Below, in pieces: positions 1 to 6,665 of a stretch of 6,920 nucleotides of DNA (within the stretch, counting starts at the first letter, position 1; each line of letters begins with the position of its first letter). Made by a program: the position numbers and the translations under genes. Origin of the DNA: Acidobacteriota bacterium (GTDB lineage Bacteria > Acidobacteriota > Thermoanaerobaculia > Multivoradales > JAHEKO01); the NCBI GenBank assembly GCA_030610025.1, contig JAUWSP010000143.1, positions 1 to 6,920 of the forward strand. The letters are read 5' to 3'. Below the pieces are notes generated by a model. That model made no database searches and was not told the DNA's origin. It was given only the letters and a program-made list of their open reading frames with translations.

Positions 1-747
1 AGTGGGACACCCATCGTCGTGGCCGCCAGTGCCACTACCACCGGGATCGACTTCGAGCTTGCTGTGGGTGGGCTCGTCTCCGGCACCGTTTCCGACGACA
101 GCACGCACGTCCCACTCGACACCGGCTACGTCGACATCTACAACGCAGCCGGGAACTGGGTGGCCACCGGCTACTCCAATTCCTCCGGAATCTACTCCTC
201 GTCACAGGGTCTTCCTTCGGGAACCTACTACGCTCGCACCTACAGCTTCGAGGGCTACTTCAATGAGTTGTACGACGATCTGCCCTGCGCAAGTGGGTGC
301 ACCGTGACTGATGGCACACCCATCGGTGTAACGGCAGGCTTGACGACTACAGGGATCGATTTCGCGCTCGCCGAGGGTGGCCTAATCTCCGGCACCATCA
401 CGGATCAGCTCACCGGTCTCCCACTCGACTTCGGGCGCGTCTACATCTATGACGCTACCGGGGCCTACCTCATGCGCGGCTATCCCAACTCATCCGGCCA
501 GTACACCTCACAGGACACCTTGCCGGCGGGCACCTATTACGCTCGCACATGGAGCTTCGAGGACTATGCTGAAGAGCTGTATTCCGAGATCTCTTGCGCG
601 CTTAGCTGCACCATCACCAACGGCACCCCCATTGTGGTGACTCTCGGCTCGACAACGACCGGGATCGACTTCACCCTCAGGGAGTCGGTCTTCGCCGACG
701 GCTTCGAGTCGGGCGACCTCTCCGCCTGGTCTGGGACGGTGCCCTAG
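1..747 (+). CDS. Secreted-type tandem-repeat protein (carboxypeptidase-regulatory-like), 3' end only
   Basis: The reading frame is open from the first base, so the gene starts left of the window; 248 residues and a TAG stop are visible. The protein consists of a 103-residue unit that recurs at exact spacing. Each unit carries GTPI-V, TTGIDF-LA, GG-ISGT--D, PLD-G-V-IY-A-G, NSSG-Y, LP-GTYYART and a C-x3-C pair (CASGC, CALSC). The pattern of a short beta-sandwich with SG-Y and G-YY resembles carboxypeptidase-regulatory-like or Cna-B-type domains of exported proteins, and the C-x3-C pair could be a disulfide in an oxidising compartment. It ends in FADGFESGDLSAWS plus four residues, a tail I recognise from the ends of many exported proteins in Acidobacteriota and some Gammaproteobacteria. 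Any signal peptide or catalytic domain lies outside the window. The role is unknown; adhesin, surface structural protein or C-terminal part of an exported enzyme are all possible. The stop overlaps the stop of the opposite-strand 66-residue gene. Confidence 0.85.
   Translation, partial: SGTPIVVAASATTTGIDFELAVGGLVSGTVSDDSTHVPLDTGYVDIYNAAGNWVATGYSNSSGIYSSSQGLPSGTYYARTYSFEGYFNELYDDLPCASGCTVTDGTPIGVTAGLTTTGIDFALAEGGLISGTITDQLTGLPLDFGRVYIYDATGAYLMRGYPNSSGQYTSQDTLPAGTYYARTWSFEDYAEELYSEISCALSCTITNGTPIVVTLGSTTTGIDFTLRESVFADGFESGDLSAWSGTVP
4..684 (+). repeat. In-frame tandem repeat, 309-bp (103-residue) period
   Basis: The GTPI codons begin at 4, 313 and 622, giving two full units of exactly 309 bases (4-312 and 313-621) and the first 21 codons of a third (622-684), which runs straight into the C-terminal tail. 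The units are clearly similar in protein but diverged in DNA, so the duplication is not recent. Further copies probably lie upstream of the window. Confidence 0.9.
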
Positions 748-944
748 TCGTGGTGATCGGCCGGGCTCAAGTTCTCGGCGCCGGGTAGGAGACCGATCAA
801 CTGGGACGGGTCGTGGATCAGGATCGGCAGGTGCTGTGGACAGATCCAGAGGCTGGAATCCTGATATTCCAGATGGACCAGCGGTGTTTCGTCGGTGCCC
901 CGCTTACAGGCCAGGCACTTCTTGTCGTTCGCTTCGCTCGTCAT
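744..944 (-). CDS. Small putative zinc-binding protein, 66 aa
   Basis: I do not know a named function. The ATG at 944 is chosen because GAGGAG (951-956) sits six bases upstream; a longer GTG-started form from 1004 would overlap the upstream gene and lacks this support. The 66 residues contain C10-x2-C13, then C35-P-Q-H38 in WICPQHLP, and H44 in LIHDP, a CxxC...CxxH set that could hold one zinc ion. The rest is soluble with no membrane segment, ending in an acidic and histidine-containing tail (PADHHD). It lies 43 bases downstream of the polyferredoxin gene on the same strand and has the same Shine-Dalgarno sequence and spacing, so the two are probably one transcript and the small protein may serve the polyferredoxin. 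Metal binding is inferred from cysteine and histidine spacing only. Confidence 0.75.
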   Translation of the reverse strand: MTSEANDKKCLACKRGTDETPLVHLEYQDSSLWICPQHLPILIHDPSQLIGLLPGAENLSPADHHD

Positions 945-987
945 GAGCTTCTCCTCTTGATTATCGAGCTTCCCTTCCCAGGAGAGC

Positions 988-2076
988 TCACTCCGTCTGC
1001 TCACCCTGTTCGCTGGAAGAGCCTGGGTGGCCGTAGGATGGATCGTCCATGTTCTGGATCCGCTGGACGTACTCCTCGTCGCTGATGTCGTTGGCCCACT
1101 GGCCGGTCAGCCGCGCCGCCGAATAGCCGATCACGAACAGCATCAAGATGGCTGCGGCGTAGGTCGGAATGCTCATGCGGCGACCGGCTACCTTCAGGGC
1201 GAGAGCATCCTCTACCGGACAGACCGCCACGCAGTCCACGCATCCGGTGCATTCCACGCTGCGGACTACGGTGGACTTCGAAATGGGTAATCTGGCCATG
1301 CACACCTTGTCGCACAAGCTGCAATCGATGCACTTGTCCTCGTTCCGCTCCACTCTCACTGGCGAGATCCATGAAAACAGACCGAGCAGGGCGCCGTACG
1401 GACACAGATAGCGGCACCAGGCTCCCTGGACGAAGATCGAAGCCACGATCAGCACCACCACGACGAGGATTCCGACCTGACCCAGATTCAGGAAGAAGAG
1501 TCCCATCTTCACATCTGCCACTTTGTTATAGGGCGATTCGATGAAGGCCTGTAACGCCGCGCCGCTCATCTCCAAGATGCCCCAGAGAAAGAAGCCCAGA
1601 ACCAGGTACTTGAGGCTCTGTAGGGTCCAGTCGAGCCGCTTCCAGGGCCGAAAGTTACGGCCGAAGATCTTGCGACCCAGCTTGGCCAGGTACTCGGAGA
1701 TCATTCCGACCGGGCAGATCCACGAGCAGAAGGACTTCCGCAGCAACAGGGCCATGAGCAGGATGACCAGAACGAGAATCGTCGCTGCCGGGTGAATGCG
1801 ATTCAGTGTGCCCTGATAGATCCAATCGAGGATCCCCATCAGTCCGCTGATGGGCAGGAAACTCTCAGCCCCGGGCGGTCGCTGCGGTAGCGGCAGTTCC
1901 CCAGACTTGGCCGCCATGTAGAAACGGCTGAGCTGGAAGCCCAGAGCTACGCAGATACCGGCAAAGAGCCATTGCACCAGCAAACGGATACGGTAGCTCC
2001 GATGGGGCTTGGGCCCTGAAAGCCCGAACAGCCAATCGCTCGCCCTCTGCTTCAACGAGCTGTGTTGTCTCTGCAT
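988..2076 (-). CDS. Membrane-bound 4Fe-4S polyferredoxin, NapH/NosR/YccM-like
   Basis: A 362-residue inner-membrane electron-transfer protein. About five hydrophobic segments are visible, near residues 31-53, 97-112, 155-170, 198-217 and 303-322. Two CxxxCP motifs flank the membrane core (C117-SWI-C121-P and C221-RYL-C225-P), as in NapH, NosR and related quinol-linked proteins. They are followed by two ferredoxin cluster motifs: C249-x2-C252-x2-C255-x3-C259 and C276-x2-C279-x2-C282-x3-C286-P, enough for two 4Fe-4S clusters on a cytoplasmic loop. A FLPISGLM stretch at 73-80 is typical of this wider group. The start ATG at 2076 has GAGGAG six bases upstream (2083-2088). No nap, nos or hydrogenase genes are nearby, so the electron donor and acceptor are unknown. 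The family is secure, the specific pathway is not. It is first in a unit with the 66-residue gene and is divergent from the CMD-like gene. Confidence 0.92.
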   Translation of the reverse strand: MQRQHSSLKQRASDWLFGLSGPKPHRSYRIRLLVQWLFAGICVALGFQLSRFYMAAKSGELPLPQRPPGAESFLPISGLMGILDWIYQGTLNRIHPAATILVLVILLMALLLRKSFCSWICPVGMISEYLAKLGRKIFGRNFRPWKRLDWTLQSLKYLVLGFFLWGILEMSGAALQAFIESPYNKVADVKMGLFFLNLGQVGILVVVVLIVASIFVQGAWCRYLCPYGALLGLFSWISPVRVERNEDKCIDCSLCDKVCMARLPISKSTVVRSVECTGCVDCVAVCPVEDALALKVAGRRMSIPTYAAAILMLFVIGYSAARLTGQWANDISDEEYVQRIQNMDDPSYGHPGSSSEQGEQTE

Positions 2077-2082
2077 CCCATG

Positions 2083-2088
2083 CTCCTC
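2083..2088 (-). promoter_or_regulatory. Shine-Dalgarno site of the polyferredoxin gene
   Basis: GAGGAG on the minus strand, six bases before the ATG at 2076. Two other ATGs just upstream (2081 and 2090) are out of frame, so this site fixes the start. The same motif with the same spacing (951-956) precedes the 66-residue gene. Confidence 0.75.
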
Positions 2089-2099
2089 ATGAGCTGTCG

Positions 2100-2121
2100 G
2101 ACACCCTCTCGAATGGGTGTC
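2100..2121 (-). promoter_or_regulatory. Leader inverted repeat upstream of the polyferredoxin gene
   Basis: GACACCC (2100-2106) and GGGTGTC (2115-2121) form a perfect 7-bp inverted repeat around an 8-base loop. It lies about 23 bases before the polyferredoxin start, just ahead of its ribosome binding site. It could be an RNA hairpin in the leader or a protein-binding dyad. It does not match the FNR site pattern. No convincing -35/-10 pair for this gene was found in the intergenic region. Confidence 0.4.
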
Positions 2122-2282
2122 GCCGGTCGGCGAGTCGTCTGGGTCAGGTGCGCTCCGAAACCAGCGGCGGGTACTCCAACAGCCTACAGGATCAGTCTAG
2201 AACAAATGCTCGCCACCTGGAATGACGAATATCAGGTCCGTCGAGCCGATTCCCGGGCCTTCGAGCCCAGGTTGATTATCGC

Positions 2283-2303
2283 TACAATCACCCTCAGGAG
2301 GTG
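2283..2303 (+). promoter_or_regulatory. Candidate -10 box and Shine-Dalgarno of the CMD-like gene
   Basis: TACAAT at 2283-2288 matches five of six bases of the sigma-70 -10 consensus, but the -35 position is poor (TTCGAG at 2260-2265). Transcription from it would start near 2295, directly at AGGAGGTG (2296-2303), which is six bases before the ATG at 2310 and decides that start over the in-frame GTG at 2301. The -10 box lies inside a small dyad, TGATT (2273-2277) and AATCA (2286-2290), which might be an operator. The Shine-Dalgarno is strong; the promoter is weak evidence. Confidence 0.45.
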
Positions 2304-2309
2304 GGGACC

Positions 2310-2636
2310 ATGAGTGAGACGAAGAAGATTCCCGAGACCTATCTACGCTTCCGCCGGAACTACCCGGAGGTTGCCTCCCACTACGAGGCCCTGGGCCAGA
2401 GCGTCAACGAGCTGGGTGCCCTCGACAGCAGGACTGCGGCGCTCGTGAAGCTCGCCCTGGCGGTCTCCCGTCAACGGGAGGGAGGGGTACACTCCGCGGC
2501 CCGCAAGGGGCAAGATGCGGGTCTCGATCCAGACGAGATGCGACAAGTCGCGCTGATGGCCATCACGACCATCGGGTTCTCCTCTGCGATGGCTGCCTAC
2601 ACCTGGGTCGAGGACATCGTCGGCACCAAGGAGTAG
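2310..2636 (+). CDS. Carboxymuconolactone decarboxylase-like (AhpD fold) protein, cysteine-free
   Basis: A 108-residue protein whose length and pattern fit a single CMD/AhpD-like all-helical domain. The core is LGALDSRTAALVKLALAV (residues 35-52), followed by REGGVHSAARKG (56-67), AGLDPDEMRQVALMAI (70-85) and a C-terminal helix. In AhpD-type members the loop before the conserved His carries a CxxC redox pair. Here that segment reads REGGVH and the protein has no cysteine at all, so it cannot act as a thiol peroxidase partner; His61 is retained. CMD-like proteins usually form oligomers and include gamma-carboxymuconolactone decarboxylase, but no aromatic-degradation genes are nearby and a metabolic role should not be assumed. 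It appears to be a single-gene transcript, divergent from the polyferredoxin gene and convergent with uppS. Confidence 0.88.
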   Translation: MSETKKIPETYLRFRRNYPEVASHYEALGQSVNELGALDSRTAALVKLALAVSRQREGGVHSAARKGQDAGLDPDEMRQVALMAITTIGFSSAMAAYTWVEDIVGTKE

Positions 2637-2749
2637 ACGACCGACCACAGGTCAGTGGGGCTCAGAAGTCATGCGGGTCAGGGCTCGCCCAGGCGGTAGC
2701 TCGCTATCCTGAACATCTCAAGGCCTCACTGCCTCGAGGCCCCATCGCC
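2637..2749. terminator. Convergent intergenic region with a possible two-way terminator hairpin
   Basis: This 113-base gap separates the ends of the CMD-like gene (+) and uppS (-). GGCCTC (2722-2727) and GAGGCC (2736-2741) form a 6-bp inverted repeat with an 8-base loop, usable in both directions. There is no T-tract on either side, so it is at best an atypical intrinsic terminator. Nothing else is visible here. Confidence 0.35.
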
Positions 2750-3484
<735 letters not shown>

Positions 3485-3513
3485 TCCTTCTATCCCTCCA
3501 GATGACTTCAGCC

Positions 3514-3906
3514 CTACTCTTGACGGGTAGCGTGAATCAGCGCTTCCATGTGATCCAGGTAGCGCTCGAGCGCCCGTCTTCCTTTCTGTGTCAGCTCGAA
3601 CTCGGTCCTCGGATAACGACCCACAAAGCTCTTCGTGCAATCCACATAGCCCGCCTCTTCCAACTTTCGGGCGTGCACGCTCAGGTTGCCATCGGTCGTC
3701 TTCAGTAGTTCCTTCAACTCGGAGAAGGTCAGTGAGCTGTTGACGGTCAGCGCGCTCATCATCCCCAACCTCACTCGCTCGTAGACCAGCCGGTCGAAAT
3801 CCCGCGCCACCGGATCCGCCAGATAGCCGGCCAGGCCTTCGAGGTTCTTCTTGACCTTCTGCCGCTGGTCCTCTGTCGTGTGCCTTGCCACTTGTCTCTT
3901 AGCCAC
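3514..3906 (-). CDS. Winged-helix transcriptional regulator (MarR/ArsR-like)
   Basis: A 130-residue DNA-binding protein. The stretch [20 protein letters not shown] (46-65) leads into the helix-turn-helix; the likely recognition helix is within [19 protein letters not shown] (70-88). The wing follows with [22 protein letters not shown] (about 92-112, given in part: [11 protein letters not shown]). A C-terminal helix (113-127) could dimerise. This arrangement fits the stand-alone winged-helix family often annotated with MarR or PF13601; no metal-binding cysteines or ligand domain are seen. The start is a GTG at 3906 that overlaps the end of the upstream membrane-protein gene by 8 bases, indicating translational coupling; a second GTG five codons later is an alternative. 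As the middle gene between a membrane protein and uppS, it most likely controls its own operon, possibly through the palindrome at 4545-4559. Confidence 0.88.
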   Translation of the reverse strand: MAKRQVARHTTEDQRQKVKKNLEGLAGYLADPVARDFDRLVYERVRLGMMSALTVNSSLTFSELKELLKTTDGNLSVHARKLEEAGYVDCTKSFVGRYPRTEFELTQKGRRALERYLDHMEALIHATRQE

Positions 3907-4513
3907 CGTAGCGCCTCGCGATGATCGCTCCGAACAAGATGTGAAGTCCGCCGAATCCCGATACCAGGAGGAGATTGGCCCACGACGTAGGAGCCCAGAG
4001 AGTCAGAGCTCCTAGCGCCATGAAGCAGAGCCCCATGATCGGTACGGGTCGGACCGAGAAGGTGCCACCGCTGACGACACCGCTACCATAGAGAAGCAAC
4101 CAGAGCCCCGGGATCCAGCGGATACCCTCGGTACCGCCGAGCGCCGCCGTCAGGATGACCGCCGCCACCAGTGGAGGGGTCACGCTGAACAAGAACCGCC
4201 GACCCACACCTTGCGACAGGCGGACGCCCAGCCCCTTTGCCTTCCGGGCCATGAACCAGCCGCCTATACCCAGGGCCAGAGCGGCATCACCAATCCAAAT
4301 GGCCAACCAGTGCTCGGCCAGCGAGGGCGTGGCGACCAACATTCCGGCGACAATCGCCGTCAACCCGATCACGATCGCACCCCAGCCCGGGACCGAAGTG
4401 AAAGAGGCCGAAGACTCCATCGCGAGGCGAATGAAGCGCAGATTGTCCATCGCATGCGAATGCATGTCCAGAGGCTCTTTCTCTCTCGGCGGTATCGGTG
4501 CAGCGGCTCGCAT
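3899..4513 (-). CDS. Six-helix integral membrane protein of unknown function
   Basis: I do not recognise a characterised function. The 204 residues start with a polar N-terminus (MRAAAPIPPREKEPLD), then HAMDNLRFIRLAMESSASFTSV (part of 20-41) and about six hydrophobic segments near 44-62, 68-88, 107-125, 131-152, 157-174 and 180-199. No catalytic motif is apparent. The ATG at 4513 is preferred because the region before DNLRFIR looks like part of the protein and the promoter places the transcript start within a few bases, which would make the mRNA leaderless. Alternatives are ATG 4465 (188 aa, about 50-base leader, only a weak AGAGAAAGAG-type binding site) and TTG 4522. It is the first gene of the operon with the winged-helix regulator (8-base overlap) and uppS. 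It may sense or transport something at the membrane in concert with them, but this is context only. Confidence 0.8.
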   Translation of the reverse strand: MRAAAPIPPREKEPLDMHSHAMDNLRFIRLAMESSASFTSVPGWGAIVIGLTAIVAGMLVATPSLAEHWLAIWIGDAALALGIGGWFMARKAKGLGVRLSQGVGRRFLFSVTPPLVAAVILTAALGGTEGIRWIPGLWLLLYGSGVVSGGTFSVRPVPIMGLCFMALGALTLWAPTSWANLLLVSGFGGLHILFGAIIARRYGG

Positions 4514-4521
4514 GGCGCGCA

Positions 4522-4550
4522 ACGGTAGTCGATCGAATCCGTTTTGTCAA
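4522..4550 (-). promoter_or_regulatory. Sigma-70-type promoter of the membrane protein/regulator/uppS operon
   Basis: On the minus strand a perfect TTGACA (4545-4550) is followed after 17 bases by TACCGT (4522-4527), which keeps the important T, A and final T of the -10 box. The expected start of transcription is near 4515, only one or two bases before the ATG at 4513. This suggests either leaderless translation or use of the internal ATG at 4465. The region is markedly AT-richer than its surroundings. Confidence 0.65.
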
Positions 4551-4566
4551 GTACTTTGAAACAAAA
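4543..4566. promoter_or_regulatory. Candidate operator: AAGTACTT palindrome with flanking arms
   Basis: TCAAGTACTTTGA at 4547-4559 contains the perfect 8-base palindrome AAGTACTT (4549-4556), which overlaps the -35 box of the minus-strand promoter. Outer arms TTTTGT (4542-4547) and ACAAAA (4561-4566) extend the symmetry, slightly off-centre. A repressor bound here would cover the -35 box. The winged-helix regulator of this operon is the natural candidate, by inference. Confidence 0.45.
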
Positions 4567-4567
4567 A

Positions 4568-4617
4568 GCATCAATGCATACCTGTGCATGCGTCGATGCC
4601 GCGGGTGGCCCACCCGC
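4568..4617 (+). repeat. Two adjacent inverted repeats between the divergent promoters
   Basis: The first, 4568-4599, is a 32-base imperfect dyad: GCATC (4568-4572) pairs with GATGC (4595-4599), and GCAT (4576-4579) with ATGC (4588-4591), with two mismatches and a wobble. The second is the GC-rich GCGGGTG (4601-4607) and CACCCGC (4611-4617) with a 3-base loop. There is no T-tract after it. They could be regulator sites, a leader structure of gatE, or an insulating hairpin. Confidence 0.5.
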
Positions 4618-4630
4618 TTCATCCAATCCG

Positions 4631-4660
4631 CTCTCAGGCCCAGTCAGTCGATGCTAGGAT
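4631..4660 (+). promoter_or_regulatory. Weak candidate promoter for gatE-gatD
   Basis: TAGGAT (4655-4660) matches four of six bases of a -10 box, with CTCTCA (4631-4636) 18 bases upstream matching three of six of a -35 box. Transcription would start near 4667 and give a leader of about 30 bases. A second possibility uses TTGAAA (4556-4561), five of six of a -35 box, but its -10 region (ATACCT, 4578-4583) is poor; a transcript from there would carry the GC-rich hairpin at 4601-4617. Confidence 0.3.
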
Positions 4661-4697
4661 CGCTGCGTTTCCCGCCGGCAGGCACGAAAGGAGAGCG

Positions 4698-6665
4698 GTG
4701 GAAGGATCGATCGATTACGAGTTGGTAGGGCTGCGAGTCGGGCTGGAGGTCCACCAGCAGCTGCTCACGGAACAGAAGATGTTCTGTCGGTGCCCTGCCG
4801 GGCTCTACACAAAGCATCACGACGGCGTCATCCTGCGCCATATGCGCCCCACGCTTTCCGAGCTGGGGGAGTACGACGGCACGGCTCTGATGGAGTTCAA
4901 GACGAAGAAGAACATCGTCTATCTCCTCCACAAGAGCAACGTGTGCACCTACGAGATGGACGACACGCCCCCCTTCATCGTCAATCGGCGGGCCATCGAC
5001 ATCGCTATCGAACAGTGCCTGATGCTGGGCTGCGATGTCGTGGACGAGATCCATATCGCCCGCAAGCAGTACCTGGACGGGTCGATTCCTACCGGTTTTC
5101 AGCGTACAGCCATCGTCGGAGTCAATGGCCGCCTGCCCTTTCGTGGCCGCGAGCTGACCATCATCCAGGTGAGTGTCGAGGAGGACAGCTGCCGCGAGGT
5201 CCAGGACCGGGGCCACCTGGCGGTCTGGCGCACCGATCGGCTGGGAATGCCCCTCATCGAGACGGTCACGGGGCCGGAGCTACGAACGCCCGAAGAGGTC
5301 GAGGAAGCCATCCTGCTCATCGGTCGCGTCGGCCGCTCCACCGGACATGTTCGTGTCGGCATGGGGGCCAGCCGCCAGGACGTCAATGTCTCGGTTCGGG
5401 GTGGCCAACGAGTGGAGATCAAAGGGGTCCCGCAGGCCAGGCGAGCTCGCCAGTTGGTGCACACCGAAGCCGTCCGTCAGGTCGAGCTGCTCCGAATGCG
5501 AGACGAGCTGCACCGCCGAGGCTTCAAGCAGCCGTCCGACGTCGGCGTGGAGCACATCGACATCACGACCCTGGTCGCCGGCTTCCACCTCGACTCTCTA
5601 CGACGGGAGAACTGGGAGACCTTCGTCGAGGCTGAGGAGATGCGACCGGGAATGGAGTTGGCCGAGGGCCCCTTCAGCGTGCGAGCCATCAGGCTACCGG
5701 GTCTGGCCGGCACGGTTGGGCGAGCCTGCCAACCCGGCAGGACCTTCGCGCACGAGCTGGCTGGGCGCGTGCGGGTCATCGCCACCCTCGATCAGCCACC
5801 GATCCTTCTCCACTCCGACGACTGGCCCGAATACCCCGGAGCTGGAGAAGAGTTGCAGGAGATCCGCCAAGCAGCCTCCTGCACTTCCGACGTTGCGCTA
5901 GTGGTGGTCTGGGGTGTGGAAGCCGACACCGTCACAGCTGCCAAGGAGATCCACCTGCGTTACACCGAGGCCACCCAGGGGGTCCCTCACGAGACGCGCC
6001 AGGCGCTGAGCGACGGTTGCACCGACTTCGAGCGCATCCTTCCCGGGCCTGACCGGATGTACCCGGACACCGACAGCCCGGCACAGCTCGTCACCCGTGA
6101 GCGAGTGCAGAAGCTACAGGTCGATCTCCCCGAGCCACCCTGGCGGCGAGAGCTCCGTTACAGCGCCGCAGGAGTGTCGACCGAGACGACCCACTTCCTG
6201 ATTCGGCGCGGCGGTGCCCGATTCGTGGACCACATCGTCGAAGACACGGGCTTCGACCTGCGCCGGGCCTGCCTCTTCTTCGGTGAAGAGCTCAAGGGGC
6301 TCCGGCGCTCGAGCCTGGCCGTGGACAAGATCACCGAGAACCGTTGGCGCGAGCTCTTCGAGCACATCCAGAAGCGGCCGGTGCTATGGGAAGCCCGGCG
6401 ACACCTGGTCGAAGGACTGGTGGACGAACCCAAGTTGTCCGTCGAAGAGTTGATCGCCAAGGACCACCTCGGCGAAGCACCCGAAGGCTGGCACGACGAA
6501 GTGGCTGAGGCTCTGAGGGTGGCAACCGATCGAGGACTCGAAGACTCCAGGCTCATCGACACCGTCATGGGGCAGACCATGAGTGTCCTGCGTGGCCGGG
6601 TGCCTGCGGTTCGGGTCGTCCACGAGATCCACGAGCTACAAGCGAGGAAGAAAGAGAATGGCTGA
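4698..6665 (+). CDS. gatE: Archaeal-type Glu-tRNA(Gln) amidotransferase subunit E
   Basis: GatE activates Glu-tRNA(Gln) with ATP and amidates it using ammonia supplied by GatD. The 655 residues match archaeal GatE (about 620-635) from end to end. The cradle domain holds VGLRVGLEVHQQL (10-22), MFCRCP (28-33), RPTLSELGEYD (50-60), DGSIPTGFQRT (127-137), DRLGMPLIETVTGPEL (180-195) and RQDVNVSVRGGQRVEIKGV (226-244). The AspRS-like insert, absent from GatB, is shown by FAHELAGRVRV (350-360), GVPHETRQALSDG (428-440) and LPGPDRMYPDTD (448-459). A helical and tail region follows, ending with MGQTMSVLRGRV (624-635). The insert and the HQQL and SELGEYD motifs separate it from bacterial GatB. GTG at 4698 is chosen because AAGGAG (4688-4693) precedes it and the conserved N-terminus begins at residue 10; an upstream in-frame ATG at 4584 would add 38 unconserved residues. 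The stop overlaps gatD by 8 bases, so the two subunits are translationally coupled. No frameshift or missing motif is seen. Confidence 0.95.
   Translation: MEGSIDYELVGLRVGLEVHQQLLTEQKMFCRCPAGLYTKHHDGVILRHMRPTLSELGEYDGTALMEFKTKKNIVYLLHKSNVCTYEMDDTPPFIVNRRAIDIAIEQCLMLGCDVVDEIHIARKQYLDGSIPTGFQRTAIVGVNGRLPFRGRELTIIQVSVEEDSCREVQDRGHLAVWRTDRLGMPLIETVTGPELRTPEEVEEAILLIGRVGRSTGHVRVGMGASRQDVNVSVRGGQRVEIKGVPQARRARQLVHTEAVRQVELLRMRDELHRRGFKQPSDVGVEHIDITTLVAGFHLDSLRRENWETFVEAEEMRPGMELAEGPFSVRAIRLPGLAGTVGRACQPGRTFAHELAGRVRVIATLDQPPILLHSDDWPEYPGAGEELQEIRQAASCTSDVALVVVWGVEADTVTAAKEIHLRYTEATQGVPHETRQALSDGCTDFERILPGPDRMYPDTDSPAQLVTRERVQKLQVDLPEPPWRRELRYSAAGVSTETTHFLIRRGGARFVDHIVEDTGFDLRRACLFFGEELKGLRRSSLAVDKITENRWRELFEHIQKRPVLWEARRHLVEGLVDEPKLSVEELIAKDHLGEAPEGWHDEVAEALRVATDRGLEDSRLIDTVMGQTMSVLRGRVPAVRVVHEIHELQARKKENG

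Noticed and set aside
945..1004. GTG-started extension of the 66-residue gene to 86 residues
   Set aside because: It would overlap the polyferredoxin gene and lacks a good binding site, while the ATG at 944 has GAGGAG at ideal spacing.
2273..2290. FNR-type site (TTGAT-N4-ATCAA) before the CMD-like gene
   Set aside because: Only one half-site, TTGAT, is present; the second half does not fit at the required spacing.
3485..3640. In-frame 52-residue N-terminal extension of UppS from 3640
   Set aside because: It runs through the 3' end of the winged-helix gene, shows no family similarity, and the UppS N-terminus is complete from 3484.
4584..4697. ATG at 4584 as the start of gatE
   Set aside because: It adds 38 residues unlike any GatE, starts inside an inverted repeat, and has no Shine-Dalgarno; GTG 4698 has one.
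4790..5901. Long open frames inside gatE on both strands
   Set aside because: They are GC-driven shadow frames rich in Arg, Ser and Pro with no recognisable domain, fully inside a well-conserved gene.
4698..6665. Assignment as bacterial GatB
   Set aside because: The AspRS-like insert, the HQQL and RPTLSELGEYD motifs and the adjacent gatD fit GatE; the GatB NTNVCPVCLG-type segment is missing.
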